This document shows, in pieces, positions 37,278-47,256 of a DNA stretch of 64,000 bases (position 1 is the first letter of the stretch; each line of letters begins with the position of its first letter). A model generated the notes under the pieces. The model was given only the letters and a program-made list of their open reading frames with translations, had not been told where the DNA came from and did not search any database. The position numbers were made by a program, and so were the translations under genes. The stretch is from Heyndrickxia oleronia. Its GTDB lineage: Bacteria > Bacillota > Bacilli > Bacillales > Bacillaceae_C. The stretch is from NCBI RefSeq assembly GCF_017809215.1, contig NZ_CP065424.1:2636001-2700000 (forward strand). The letters are read 5' to 3'.

Positions 37278-38324
37278 TTAATTAAATGTCATATGATATA
37301 AATTATTGCTTACTTCTACAATGAGCTCCTTCAATTCTAATACGTCCATCCATTCTTTAGGAATGACATTAAAGCCATAATGAGCTCCCAAAATATTTCC
37401 ACAAATTGAACCTGTGGAATCACTATCACCATCATGGTTAACAGAGAAAGCTAATGATTTTTTGAAATCTGCTTCTATAAGACTACAGTATAGTGAAATG
37501 GCTAATGCTTCCTCTGCTATCCATCCTTCACCAATAATAGATATTGCTTTTTCAGGTTCAAGTTCTTTTGCTGACAGCTCCAGTGCAAGATCCAGAGCAG
37601 CTAAACATTCTTCATGATTAGTATGCTTTTTTAAAATGGATAAAGCTGTCATGGTACTATCTAAAATCGTCTTACCATTAACAAGTTCTGCGATTATTGT
37701 TGCAAATGCACCAGCTGACAGGTAGCCAGTCGGATGCCCATGAGTAATTGCAGCAATATCAGAACCTATTTTAAACGCATATTCAGGTTCTTTATGTAAA
37801 AATAAGCCTACAGGAGCCACTCTCATAACACCACCACAACCTTTACTTTGATTAATCGGTTGTTCGATGGATCCCATTCTTCCACTACCGAGTGCAGATA
37901 GACAAGTATTTCCTGGTGCCCGATTGGAAAACAACTCCCTATAATCAAGAAGACTACTATTCTCTTCATGTAATTGCTTTTTTAGCCAAACTTGATCTGT
38001 CTCAGTAGGTAATGTTCCTGTTTGTGTGTAATACCAACGTAAATAGGATTGATAGGTTCCACTCCCAGCATAGGAACCTATTCCTCTCATTCTCATTCGA
38101 TTATATGCCCAAATGAGACCATCTGCAGTAAAAAGTGTCATTTGTGTATCATCGGAAATAAGTGCTTTACCTTTTTGACTGTTCTTTTCCAATTCTGTTA
38201 TTCCACTTTCACCGAAAATCGATTTGATTTCTTCAAGTTTTTTAAATTCGACTTCATAGCCCAATGCATCACCGATCGCCCCACCAACTAGAGTTGCAAT
38301 AAATATTTCTCTTGTTGTTTTCAA
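37278..38324 (-). CDS. ADP-ribosylglycohydrolase-family protein
   Basis: I favour TTG 38324 as start because AAGGTGG lies just ahead; an ATG at 38387 would add 21 residues but has no ribosome site. ~348 residues. Family motifs for the two magnesium ions are present: VGGAIGDALGYEVEF, ISDDTQMTLFT, and HDGDSDSTGSICGNILGA. Such enzymes remove ADP-ribose from modified proteins, nucleic acids or small molecules (DraG/ARH type). It is followed after 41 bases by the SMI1/KNR4-LRR gene. Its target is unknown. Confidence 0.88.
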   Translation of the reverse strand: MKTTREIFIATLVGGAIGDALGYEVEFKKLEEIKSIFGESGITELEKNSQKGKALISDDTQMTLFTADGLIWAYNRMRMRGIGSYAGSGTYQSYLRWYYTQTGTLPTETDQVWLKKQLHEENSSLLDYRELFSNRAPGNTCLSALGSGRMGSIEQPINQSKGCGGVMRVAPVGLFLHKEPEYAFKIGSDIAAITHGHPTGYLSAGAFATIIAELVNGKTILDSTMTALSILKKHTNHEECLAALDLALELSAKELEPEKAISIIGEGWIAEEALAISLYCSLIEADFKKSLAFSVNHDGDSDSTGSICGNILGAHYGFNVIPKEWMDVLELKELIVEVSNNLYHMTFN

Positions 38325-38393
38325 TAAACCACCTTCTTGTAACTTATCATTAAAAGAACATTGATATATTTTATTATCAATGTTCATTATATA

Positions 38394-39143
38394 TTATTTC
38401 TCGATAATTCTATTTATAAATTGTAGTGTGTTTTCAATAATGATCTGCTGGTCATTATCTAGTGTAGCAACATGATAACTATTCTTTAACTCTATTAATT
38501 CCTTTTCCTTAGAAGAAATATGCTCAAATATCAATTGGGAGTTATCAGGAGGTACAACATGATCCTCCTTTGATACAAAAATTAAAGTGGGACAAGTAAC
38601 CTTACTTAAATCTTCCTTGACCACTTTCATTAATTGTACAATTTGTTGAATTGATTTAGTCGGCGTTTTTTCATAGGCTAATTCTTTCACATTTGGCTTT
38701 TTAATATCTGAGCCAATCGCATCCAAAAAACGGACCTCAGATTGTGCAGCAACATCAGCCATCATTGGTATATCAATAGCTGCATTAATAGGAATAATCC
38801 CTTTAATATCAGGGTATGTCTCAGCCATATAAAGGGTTAAAGTTCCACCCATGGATAGTCCTGTTACAAAAATAATATCACAACGTTCCTTTAACCAATG
38901 GTAGCCCTCCTCAATAGATTTGACCCAATCCCTATAGGTAGAAGCTTCCATATCTAAATAATGAGTACCATGACCTAACAATCTAGGGACGCAAACAGTA
39001 TATCCTTTTTCTGCATATGCCTCACCAAGCGGTTTCATGCTTTGCGTAGTCCCTGTAAATCCATGAGAAACAAGAATTCCGATACGATTTCCTTCAAAAA
39101 ATAAAGGACTTGCATCTGGTAATATCATATAATTTTTCGACAT
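38394..39143 (-). CDS. Alpha/beta hydrolase, Est30-like carboxylesterase
   Basis: 249 residues, full length for the Est30/YvaK family. The nucleophile elbow is TGLSMGGTLTLY, the oxyanion region VSHGFTGTTQSM, Asp lies in SKEDHVVPP and His in NSYHVATLDND. It cleaves short-chain esters in the cytoplasm. GAGGGATAG precedes the ATG. It starts upstream of the ADP-ribosylglycohydrolase gene on the same strand with only a few bases or ~70 bases between, depending on that gene's start. Confidence 0.9.
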   Translation of the reverse strand: MSKNYMILPDASPLFFEGNRIGILVSHGFTGTTQSMKPLGEAYAEKGYTVCVPRLLGHGTHYLDMEASTYRDWVKSIEEGYHWLKERCDIIFVTGLSMGGTLTLYMAETYPDIKGIIPINAAIDIPMMADVAAQSEVRFLDAIGSDIKKPNVKELAYEKTPTKSIQQIVQLMKVVKEDLSKVTCPTLIFVSKEDHVVPPDNSQLIFEHISSKEKELIELKNSYHVATLDNDQQIIIENTLQFINRIIEK

Positions 39144-39507
39144 AAACTATCCCTCCATAGCAGAATAATACTAATACAGTTATTCGCTACAGTTCATTGA
39201 AACCCTTCTTTAATTTTGACCTTAAAAAAGGGACAAGAACCTTGCCCCAATAAAGCGACCCTTTTCGATTTTCTTCTTATATGAAATTGTATTAAGCTTT
39301 GTAAATTCATCAATATCCCATGGATATCCAAAACCCCCAAGAACACTTAGCTTATTGTCCACAAATAATATATTCGGAACTTTATTAACTGTTTGATCAA
39401 TGACATGTGTCATCCCACTATCATTTTTCAATCAAAAAATAAAGCCTATCCTTAAAGAATCACCCAAAATTCATTTTATGGAGATACAATAAAAATTAAT
39501 GATATAT

Positions 39508-40992
39508 TTATTTCGAAACAACTTTCTTCTCGATTACGGGTGGCTGTTTCTCTTGGTCTTCATAAAAAAGGGCAAAGTTTGGGTTAACTGAGCCAACCCC
39601 TAAATATCTTGCCTTATAGTCTTTTAGTAGTTCAAAGAATTTTTTGCTTAAAAGTAGAATAATAATCACATTGATAAAAGTTGGTATCGCTGAAGTAATA
39701 TCTGCAAAATACCACACTGATTGACCAGGAATTCCATAGCTAACTGCATAAATAACCATAGCAGTACCTGGAATCGGATAGATGATATTATATAATTTTA
39801 AGAAACGATTCTTCCATTTTAAATGTTTCGGATTTTTAAATAGATGACGTAACAACACTTCATAATATACATACCACCCAGAAGTAGTGGTTAGACCAAA
39901 GAGAAAAATAGAAATAGTAACAATAATTCTACCGAATCCACCTACCCCATCCTCGAAGGCTGATAAGGTCAATTCGGCACCAGATAAGCCAGAAGACCAT
40001 TTACCGGTAATTATAATAACCAAAGCAGTTATCGTACAAACAATTAACGTATCAACAAAAACTTCAAATGATCCCCAAAGTCCTTGTTTAATTGGATGAT
40101 CAGTTTTAGCGGTTGCATGCACCATTGGGGATGTACCCCACCCCGCTTCATTACTATATACAGAGCGAGCGATTCCTAATCGGATAACTTGAACAACAGC
40201 TGCACCAGCAAATCCACCAACTGCTGCTGTACCATTAAAAGCACTTGAAAAGATTAATCCCAAAGCACTACCTATTTCTGTAAACCTACTAAAAATAATA
40301 TATAAACCAGCTAAAAGATAAAAAAGACACATAAATGGAACTAATTTCGTTGCAATTTTACCAATATGTCTGATTCCGCCATATACCATGTAATAAACAA
40401 GAAGGAGATAAATAATCGATACCGGAATCATGCCGATTTTAAAAGTGGAACTAACGGCTTCGGAGATTGTATAGTTTTGTAGAGTAATAAAGAAGGTTGA
40501 AAAAATGCCTAATCCAAATAGAAACGCGGGAATCATCCAATATTTAAAATTTCTTTCTTCTCCTAGCCCTTTTTCCATATAGTAGGTCGGTCCTCCATAT
40601 GGGTCACCATTTTCATCTGTATTTCGATAATAAACGGATAGGGTTACTTCAACTGTTTTAATTAGCATCCCAATTAATGCACTGCACCACATCCAAAACA
40701 CCGCACCTGGTCCACCGACCGCGATTGCGGTCGCTACACCTCCAATATTTCCTACACCTACTGATCCCCCAATTGCTGTACTGACTGCTTCAAAAGGAGA
40801 GAGGATGCCTTTTGCATTGTTTTTATCTTTTTTCCTAAGAATAAGTCCAAAAGTTTGTTTCATAATATGAGGAAAATAACGAAATTGAAATAATTTACTC
40901 CTTAAAGTAAAATAAAATCCTGCAAATAATATCGTAAAAATAAGTGGCAGTCCCCATAAAAAGGTCGACACGCTTTCTAGTATTGTTTCCAT
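39508..40992 (-). CDS. Sodium:alanine/glycine symporter (AGCS family)
   Basis: ATG 40992 has GGAGG 7 bases ahead; a GTG at 40998 is less likely. 494 residues with ~10-11 helices. Family signatures: SPFEAVSTAIGGSVGVGNIG, GGPGAVFWMWCSALIGM, EVTLSVYYRN and SVYSNEAGWGTSPMVHA. It takes up alanine or glycine with sodium. It follows the second YtcJ-like amidohydrolase gene by about 60 bases, suggesting import of an amino acid or of the amidohydrolase product. Confidence 0.92.
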   Translation of the reverse strand: METILESVSTFLWGLPLIFTILFAGFYFTLRSKLFQFRYFPHIMKQTFGLILRKKDKNNAKGILSPFEAVSTAIGGSVGVGNIGGVATAIAVGGPGAVFWMWCSALIGMLIKTVEVTLSVYYRNTDENGDPYGGPTYYMEKGLGEERNFKYWMIPAFLFGLGIFSTFFITLQNYTISEAVSSTFKIGMIPVSIIYLLLVYYMVYGGIRHIGKIATKLVPFMCLFYLLAGLYIIFSRFTEIGSALGLIFSSAFNGTAAVGGFAGAAVVQVIRLGIARSVYSNEAGWGTSPMVHATAKTDHPIKQGLWGSFEVFVDTLIVCTITALVIIITGKWSSGLSGAELTLSAFEDGVGGFGRIIVTISIFLFGLTTTSGWYVYYEVLLRHLFKNPKHLKWKNRFLKLYNIIYPIPGTAMVIYAVSYGIPGQSVWYFADITSAIPTFINVIIILLLSKKFFELLKDYKARYLGVGSVNPNFALFYEDQEKQPPVIEKKVVSK

Positions 40993-41051
40993 TTCCACTC
41001 CTCCATTTTTAAGTTGAAATTACTGTTTAAATAATTTATATAAAGAGGCTA

Positions 41052-42665
41052 CTAATAAGTAGCCCCAGCCTTTTCATATGTTACCTTTCCACCAATTACC
41101 GTTTGCACAACCTCTGTTGATAAAATTTCATCTGGATTCTTAAATTCAAATATGTTCTTTGATAAAACTGTCATATCTGCAAACTTCCCACGAGTAATCG
41201 TACCTTTACTATTTTCTTCATTCGTTGCGTATGAACCACCAATAGTAAATAATTTAATAGCTTCATCAATAGATAGTTTTTCTGTTGGATTCCAACCACT
41301 ATGTGTTTCACCAGGTGCCCTCCGTGTGACAGCTGCATGAATACCTAATAGAGGATCAATTGGTTCTACTGGTGCGTCTGATCCACCTGCACAGATGACA
41401 CCTGATGATAATAATGTTTTCCATGCATAAGAAAGTTGCATTCTGGATTCACCCAATCTATCCTGAACCCATGGGAAATCTCCCACAACAAATCTCGGTT
41501 GAATATCAACAATTCTACTAGGTTTTTTCAAACGTGGAATTAATTCTTTACGTAGAACTTGAGCATGAATGATACGATCGCGATAGGCAACTGCTGGGAA
41601 TTGGTCTAGTATATCTAGTACATTTTCAAGTGCTTGATCACCTATCGTATGAACAGCAATAGGCATTGCAAGCATCCTTGCTTCCTGGATAATTGAATAC
41701 AAGGTTTCTTGATCAAACATTGCATCTCCAACTGTAGAAGGATCATCATGATATGGACTCGATAATAATGCCGTTCTTCTTCCTAAGGCGCCATCAGCGA
41801 ATATTTTTATTGCTCCAATTTGTAAATGATCATTTCCAAAGCCCGCGTACATTCCTGTTTCACGAAGCTCCTTCATATACATATAATCAATCAATAAATT
41901 ACATCTCAATCCTAATTGTTCTTCATTAATTAATTCATCATAAATTTGATAAGTTTGAAAGAATCCATTAAGGAAAGCAGGATCATTTGTATGGACACTA
42001 GTAAGTCCTTTTTCCATGGCAAACTTGATTGCCTGATGAACAGCTTTTTTTAATTCCGAATAAGATTTTTCAGGGATATATTTATTTATTAGTTCAGACG
42101 CAGATTCCAGTAATAATCCCGTTGGCTTTCCAGTCCTCTCATCTAATACTATGGTTCCCCCTTCTGGAACAGTCGTATTAGGATGAACATGGCATATCTC
42201 TAATGCTTTACTATTAACTAAAAATGCATGTCCACAAATTCTAGGTATGTATATCGGACAATGTGGGGCTACCAAATCTAATTCTTCAATTGAGGGAATA
42301 GAAGAATCGATAAATAAATTTTCATCCCAGCCCCTCCCCAATAGCCATTCCCCTGGTTGAAGTGAATTCGCTCGTTCCTTTATTTTTTCTAGCAACTCCT
42401 TTTTGGATTGAACCCCAGTAACATCTAAATTCAAAAAGCTCATCGCTACACCTGCTATATGGACATGACTTTCAATCAATCCAGGTATGACAGTTCTTTC
42501 TTGTAAATCGATCACCTTCACATCGTGTCTTCCCCATTGCAGCAACATATCAGATGTTGTACCCATATCAATAATTCTTCCATTTGTTACTACTACAGAT
42601 TGAACCAACGGAAACATTTGATCCATCGTATAAATCTGACCATTAGTAAAAATAGTAATCGTCAT
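41052..42665 (-). CDS. YtcJ-like amidohydrolase (second copy)
   Basis: 537 residues. Metal ligands: HVH in GLIESHVHIAG, AVHTIGDQALE, DRIIHAQVL and GGSDAPVEPIDPL. The GKFADMTVLSKNIF end is typical. It belongs to the same Amidohydro_3 subgroup as the protein at 29265-30923, though clearly diverged. It is co-transcribed with an AGCS symporter. AAAGGAG precedes the ATG. The amide substrate is unknown; amino-acid-derived amides are plausible from the partner. Confidence 0.86.
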   Translation of the reverse strand: MTITIFTNGQIYTMDQMFPLVQSVVVTNGRIIDMGTTSDMLLQWGRHDVKVIDLQERTVIPGLIESHVHIAGVAMSFLNLDVTGVQSKKELLEKIKERANSLQPGEWLLGRGWDENLFIDSSIPSIEELDLVAPHCPIYIPRICGHAFLVNSKALEICHVHPNTTVPEGGTIVLDERTGKPTGLLLESASELINKYIPEKSYSELKKAVHQAIKFAMEKGLTSVHTNDPAFLNGFFQTYQIYDELINEEQLGLRCNLLIDYMYMKELRETGMYAGFGNDHLQIGAIKIFADGALGRRTALLSSPYHDDPSTVGDAMFDQETLYSIIQEARMLAMPIAVHTIGDQALENVLDILDQFPAVAYRDRIIHAQVLRKELIPRLKKPSRIVDIQPRFVVGDFPWVQDRLGESRMQLSYAWKTLLSSGVICAGGSDAPVEPIDPLLGIHAAVTRRAPGETHSGWNPTEKLSIDEAIKLFTIGGSYATNEENSKGTITRGKFADMTVLSKNIFEFKNPDEILSTEVVQTVIGGKVTYEKAGATY

Positions 42666-43005
42666 TCAAGCATCTCCTTTACTCCCTCATTTATTTAAAT
42701 AATGCTTCAAATAAATCAAATCACCTTGAACATTCTATAAATTCTTTTATAATTTATTCGCGTCATAAGAAATATTTCCCTTTAATTAATTTAATTATTT
42801 TAAATATTTATATTTTTGAAAAACATAAAGTTACTCAGCCCCTAAAATCTACTATAGATGTATCGTTCACAATCTGGGTTTGTTTCGTTATAATAGAAAA
42901 GTATGTTAGAAGTCGTTCATATTGAAATAAATAATAATTGATTAATCAATGCTTCGGCATATCAAATACAGTTAATCACTTTATTTTTGTGAGGAGGAAC
43001 ATTTA
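42666..43005. other. Intergenic region between amidohydrolase and RNA methyltransferase genes
   Basis: 340 AT-rich bases between divergent genes. GAGGAGGAAC at the right end is the ribosome site of the methyltransferase. No gene or structured element recognised. Confidence 0.4.
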
Positions 43006-44400
43006 TTGACTATTACTACAGGAGAATCACTGGTTACAGAAATCCGTCAATTAGATGCCAAAGGATCTGGACAAGCTGTCGTTTGGCGTGAAAATGAACT
43101 AGGGAATCCCAAAAAATTAAAGCTTACAATCCCTCAAACACTACCGGGAGAAAAAGTAAGAGTAACAGTTGATCAACCAGAAAGAAGAAGAAGAAAGGCG
43201 ATCCCTGAAGAAATTTTAGAGGCTCATCCGGAAAGAGTGGCACCACCATGTATCCATTTTGAGCGTTGTGGAGGCTGCGTATGGCAGCATTGGCAATATT
43301 CAGGACAGCTACAGCAGAAAACAAATCATGTAAAACAGGTACTCGAAGCTCAAGGTTTTAATCCAGATCTTGTTCAAGATACAATTGGAATGAAGAATCC
43401 TTGGCATTATCGCAATAAGATGGAATTCACCTTTGCTCCAGACGGGTCGCTTGGACTTCACGAGCAAGGAAATTTCCGTAAAATTATCTCATTAGAAACA
43501 TGTTTAATCGCTGGCGAAGAAATGGTAGAAGCGGCAATGGAAGTAGCAAAATGGTCCAAAGAGTATCAATTAACTGGATACAATAAAGATACTCATGAAG
43601 GCCTACTTCGCCACTTAATGGTTCGTCAATCATTTGCCACTGGCGAAATGATGCTTGCATTATTTGCAACTGAGGGTCCAAATGAGCATCTTGACAAAGC
43701 AGCAAAAAATTTAGTAGAACGAATTGAAAAGAAATTCCCTCAGGTCAAAAGCTTGTTATGGCTTGAAAATACAGATTGGGCAGACCGAACTCAATCAGAA
43801 CAAACCCATGTACTTGCAGGCCGTGATTTCATTTATGATGAAATGGCAGGATATCGGTACAGACTTTGGTTCGATACATTTTTTCAAACCAATCCAACAC
43901 AAGCGCAGAAATTAGTTGAGCTTGCTATAGAAATGGGGAAACCGAAGGAATCCGAAAAAATGATTGATCTTTTCTGTGGCGTTGGTACATTTTCACTGCC
44001 TTTTGCAAGTAGAGTAAATAAACTTGCAGGTATTGAAATCGTTGAAACCTCAATTGAATCAGCAAAAAGAAATGCACAAGATAATGGGATATCCAACACA
44101 TACTTTTTGGCTAAAGATGCGAGAAAGGGTATTGACCAAGTCTTAGAAAGTTTTGGCCATCCTGAGTTACTTATGTTAGATCCCCCTCGTTCAGGTGCTG
44201 GTGGCAAGGTTATGAGAAGAATTGGTCGTTCCAAGCCAGAAAGAATTGTCTACGTATCCTGTAACCCAGATACCTTTGCAACAGACATCAAAGAGCTGGA
44301 ACCTTTTGGATACACACTTAAACAAGTACAACCAGTGGATTTATTCCCCCATACAGTACATGTTGAATGTGTTGCATTACTTGTAAGAAATGAAGAATAA
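43006..44400 (+). CDS. 23S rRNA (uracil-5)-methyltransferase, RumA/RlmCD family (YfjO-like)
   Basis: 464 residues, TTG start behind GAGGAGG. An N-terminal TRAM domain (~1-70) ends ERRRRKAIPEEILEA. The iron-sulfur cluster Cys are in HFERCGGCVWQHW plus one in LETCLIAGE. SAM motif I is IDLFCGVGTFSLPFA. The catalytic Cys is in YVSCNPDTFATDI, with the general base region VECVALL at the end. It methylates C5 of uracil in 23S rRNA. Bacillus has two such paralogues; this looks more like YfjO, but I cannot be certain. Confidence 0.9.
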   Translation: MTITTGESLVTEIRQLDAKGSGQAVVWRENELGNPKKLKLTIPQTLPGEKVRVTVDQPERRRRKAIPEEILEAHPERVAPPCIHFERCGGCVWQHWQYSGQLQQKTNHVKQVLEAQGFNPDLVQDTIGMKNPWHYRNKMEFTFAPDGSLGLHEQGNFRKIISLETCLIAGEEMVEAAMEVAKWSKEYQLTGYNKDTHEGLLRHLMVRQSFATGEMMLALFATEGPNEHLDKAAKNLVERIEKKFPQVKSLLWLENTDWADRTQSEQTHVLAGRDFIYDEMAGYRYRLWFDTFFQTNPTQAQKLVELAIEMGKPKESEKMIDLFCGVGTFSLPFASRVNKLAGIEIVETSIESAKRNAQDNGISNTYFLAKDARKGIDQVLESFGHPELLMLDPPRSGAGGKVMRRIGRSKPERIVYVSCNPDTFATDIKELEPFGYTLKQVQPVDLFPHTVHVECVALLVRNEE

Positions 44401-44413
44401 TTGATTGTAGATA

Positions 44414-44462
44414 AAGTCAAAGCCCCATAACCAAGTATTTCTTGGATATGGGGCTTTGACTT
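44414..44462. terminator. Strong bidirectional terminator
   Basis: AAGTCAAAGCCCCATA and TATGGGGCTTTGACTT pair perfectly, with an inner CCAAG/CTTGG stem. It sits between convergent genes. Confidence 0.85.
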
Positions 44463-44467
44463 ATGAA

Positions 44468-45034
44468 TTACTTGAACCAAACTGTTTTTTCTTCAGCAGA
44501 AATTCTCTTTGCTTGAATATTAAAATCCTTTTTAGAATAACCAATATAAATAAGTCCGATGATTTTGTCGCTTTCTTCTAAATTTAAATAAGTATTTAAT
44601 TCAGGCTCATATGCAATATCTCCAGTTCGAACGATTGTGGATATTCCCTTCTCTTCTGCAAGAAGAAGTAAATTTTGCATTGCACACCCCGCAGCTACCA
44701 CTTCTTCTATTTCAGGTACTTTTCCAGAAGGACTTGCTGCTAAGATTATAATCGCTGGTGCTCTTAAAGGCCCTTTTTTAGCTTTTTCAATCTTTTTTCG
44801 TGCCTCTTCTTCATCTAATCCCTTTGTTTTTCCTTCCATAATTCGTGCCATTTCATTTCCTAACTTTACGCGACCTTCCCCTTTGACGACACGAAATTTC
44901 CATGGTTCTGTTTTCTTGTGGTTTGGTGCCCATGTTGCTGCTTCTAATAATTCAAGAATGACGCTATCGGGTACATCTGTTTGCTCAACTGCACCTATCG
45001 AACGTCGATTTTTAATTAAATCTAAAATTTCCAT
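44468..45034 (-). CDS. Nitroreductase-family flavoprotein
   Basis: 188 residues. FMN-binding motifs: the opening IKNRRSIGAVE, EAATWAPNHKKTEPWKFRVV and the GCAMQNLLLLAEEKGIST helix. It forms FMN homodimers that reduce nitro compounds or quinones with NAD(P)H. AAGGAG precedes the ATG. Single gene with shared terminator. Confidence 0.9.
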   Translation of the reverse strand: MEILDLIKNRRSIGAVEQTDVPDSVILELLEAATWAPNHKKTEPWKFRVVKGEGRVKLGNEMARIMEGKTKGLDEEEARKKIEKAKKGPLRAPAIIILAASPSGKVPEIEEVVAAGCAMQNLLLLAEEKGISTIVRTGDIAYEPELNTYLNLEESDKIIGLIYIGYSKKDFNIQAKRISAEEKTVWFK

Positions 45035-45202
45035 AGTTAGTCGACTCCTTATTATGTACTCTCTTTATAAATTATATTTTCATTATAATCGAAAGACGTT
45101 GGATTTTTCCAATATTCTCCCTTATACGATTTTGTAAACAATTTTCTTTTTACATCATGATATAATTACTATATTGATAAGTTTTATAGAAAGGATAATA
45201 AA

Positions 45203-46156
45203 ATGAAAAAACTTAAAATCATCCTCCCAATTGTGATTATCTTTCTGGTTGGTGTATACTTCTTTATTGGAAATTATTTTTATAATTTTGCTTTAAATGC
45301 AAATCAGAAAAAAGATTTTTTAGATGGTAATCCACATTTGGCAGCATCAAAAACAGTAGACAACGAATTGATCGAAAAAAATAAAATTGAAGATGCAACT
45401 TTCACTCATAACCATACTGCTAATACTATAAAAATATCCTCTGCTGATCAATTAAAATTATCTGCTCGATTGTATGAGAATAAACAAACTTCTCATCATT
45501 GGGCAATTGTGGTCCATGGCTACAGCGGCAATAATACCCAGATGATTCGATATATTCGCCATTTTTACGAAAATGGGTACAATGTTTTAGCGCCTGATCT
45601 ACGGGGTCATGGCGAAAGTGAAGGTAAATATATTGGAATGGGTTGGGATGATCGGAAAGATATGCTCCTTTGGATCAATCAAATTATTGAAAAGGACCCA
45701 AATGCAGAAATTGCTTTATTTGGTGTTTCAATGGGAGGAGCAACAGTTATGATGACATCAGGTGAAAAATTACCAAAAAACGTCAAAGTAATTGTTGAAG
45801 ATTGTGGATATTCTTCAGTCATTGAAGAGTTTACCTATCAACTTGATGATTTATTTCATCTACCTAAATTCCCATTCATTAATGCAGCTAATACCATTAC
45901 AAAAATTCGTGCAGGTTATGATTTAAATGATGCAGATGCTGTAAAGCAGGTAGCTAAAAGCAAAACCCCGATCTTATTCATTCACGGTGACAATGATAGC
46001 TTTGTCCCTTATAAAATGTTAAATAAAGTTTATCATGCGGCAAAGGTTGAAAAAGATAAACTAATCATTCGTGGTGCTGGACATGGAGAGGCAGAAAAAG
46101 TGAATCCTGAATTATATTGGAGTACTCTATGGAAATTTGTTGATCAATATATTTAA
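45203..46156 (+). CDS. Membrane-anchored alpha/beta hydrolase (YqkD-like)
   Basis: 317 residues. An N-terminal helix (IILPIVIIFLVGVYFFIG) anchors the protein, with the hydrolase domain outside. Oxyanion region VVHGYSGNNTQM, LRGHGESEGKY, nucleophile elbow FGVSMGGATVM, Asp in HGDNDSFVPY and His in RGAGHGEAEK. This matches the YqkD/BAAT-like esterase group. Substrate unknown. AGAAAGGA precedes the ATG. Confidence 0.88.
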   Translation: MKKLKIILPIVIIFLVGVYFFIGNYFYNFALNANQKKDFLDGNPHLAASKTVDNELIEKNKIEDATFTHNHTANTIKISSADQLKLSARLYENKQTSHHWAIVVHGYSGNNTQMIRYIRHFYENGYNVLAPDLRGHGESEGKYIGMGWDDRKDMLLWINQIIEKDPNAEIALFGVSMGGATVMMTSGEKLPKNVKVIVEDCGYSSVIEEFTYQLDDLFHLPKFPFINAANTITKIRAGYDLNDADAVKQVAKSKTPILFIHGDNDSFVPYKMLNKVYHAAKVEKDKLIIRGAGHGEAEKVNPELYWSTLWKFVDQYI

Positions 46157-46183
46157 TTAAAGTTTATTTTCAAAAAAATCCGA

Positions 46184-46232
46184 GGCTATTTTGAAGCTAA
46201 GTACTTTTACTTAACTTAAAAATAGCCTCTCG
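46184..46232. terminator. Terminator between YqkD-like gene and small acidic ORF
   Basis: GAGGCTATTTT and AAAATAGCCTC pair, continued by AAG.TAAGTA / TACTTAA.TT. Convergent genes lie on both sides. Confidence 0.8.
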
Positions 46233-46235
46233 TAT

Positions 46236-46394
46236 TTATTCTGTGAAATCTTGAAGATTTTCTTCTTCACTTTCCAACATTCCATATAAACCGTTCATAG
46301 CTTGTTCCTCTACATTCGCTTCTACTCCACTGTTATTATTAACTTGAGATTCGATTATATTCTCTTCATTATTATTTAAATTTTGTCTTTTCAT
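46236..46394 (-). CDS. Small acidic Asn/Glu-rich protein (52 residues)
   Basis: ATG at 46394 behind GAGGTGAAATGA. The peptide begins MKRQNLNNNEENIIE and ends EEENLQDFTE; Asn, Glu and Gln make up much of it and there is no membrane helix. A clean ribosome site and a terminator just past the stop support a real gene. No family recognised; many small asparagine/glutamate-rich Bacillaceae proteins are sporulation-related, which is only a guess. Confidence 0.55.
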   Translation of the reverse strand: MKRQNLNNNEENIIESQVNNNSGVEANVEEQAMNGLYGMLESEEENLQDFTE

Positions 46395-46458
46395 TCATTT
46401 CACCTCTATTATAGATTGTCTAAATGATGGTGAAATATACACAAGCATATAATTATTA

Positions 46459-47130
46459 TTAGACTAAAAACGTTAAATCTTTATGAGTATTTTTGCTTTT
46501 ATTCATTCTTTTCCATAAGAAAATAGTATACACGAACAAGATAACGATAATAAGAATTGGATAAAGAGGTGATGCTTCTACATTTCCCATAAAATTCAAA
46601 AAATTATTAAAGCCATGAAAAAATATGGTTAGTAGAATGGATTGATTATTTATTATTAAAAGAGAAAGAACCAACCCTACTAAAAATGCGTAATCCCAAA
46701 TAGAAAACTAGAGAGGATGACAGCATTCTTCATCCCTTTATATAACAACATTTTTAGCATAAATCCACGAAAAAAAGTTTCCTCAATGAAGGCAACGATC
46801 AATACTTGCATAATGAACATTAGAAATACATTCGATAATGACGAAAGATTTAATCCTTTATTTCCAATTACAATAAGGATTAAGACAATCAATAAAGGAA
46901 AAAAGAAAAATAAACTTTTCTTCGTTAATTTTTTGCTAAAAAAGTAAGTATCCCATTTCCTCTTCCAAGTAAGATAGAAAAATATACCTAGAGCAAGAGG
47001 TACTAGACCAATAAATTGTAACACTGGATTGGCGGGCTCAGTAATCGTTGAATATGCACCATTTCCTGTGTAAAATACCATCAATAAAAACCTCTAGTCC
47101 AATAATTTTCAAAACAATATTTTTGGTCAT
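46459..47130 (-). pseudogene. CPBP (CAAX-protease-like) intramembrane metalloprotease, frameshifted
   Basis: ATG at 47130 starts MTKNIVLKIIGLE. A first frameshift near 47095 leads into LLMVFYTGNGAYST. The middle carries the catalytic EExxxR motif (EETFFRGFM) and FGITHF. A second break near 46680, one T short in a T run, interrupts FGITHF-LVGLVLSLL; the last part holds the HGFNNFLNF motif. All three CPBP motifs are present, so repair of two single-base changes restores a full-length enzyme. Confidence 0.8.
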
Positions 47131-47215
47131 TCTATTCCCACTTTCCTATAAATGTTTAAAAGTCATTATATACTATTAATTCATATATTAAAATTTAATA
47201 TTCTGAATTTAAAAT

Positions 47216-47256
47216 AAAAAAACCATCATCCGCATTTAAGGATGATGGTTTTTTTT
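47216..47256. terminator. Terminator of the LLM oxidoreductase gene
   Basis: AAAAAAACCATCATCC and GGATGATGGTTTTTTT pair perfectly with an 8-base loop, overlapping the stop region of the gene. Confidence 0.85.

Noticed and set aside
39222..39431. A 69-codon minus-strand frame ending KKKIEKGRFIGARFLSLF.
   Set aside because: Weak ribosome site, no recognised family, and it lies between an esterase and a symporter. It could be a gene fragment, but I cannot support a call.
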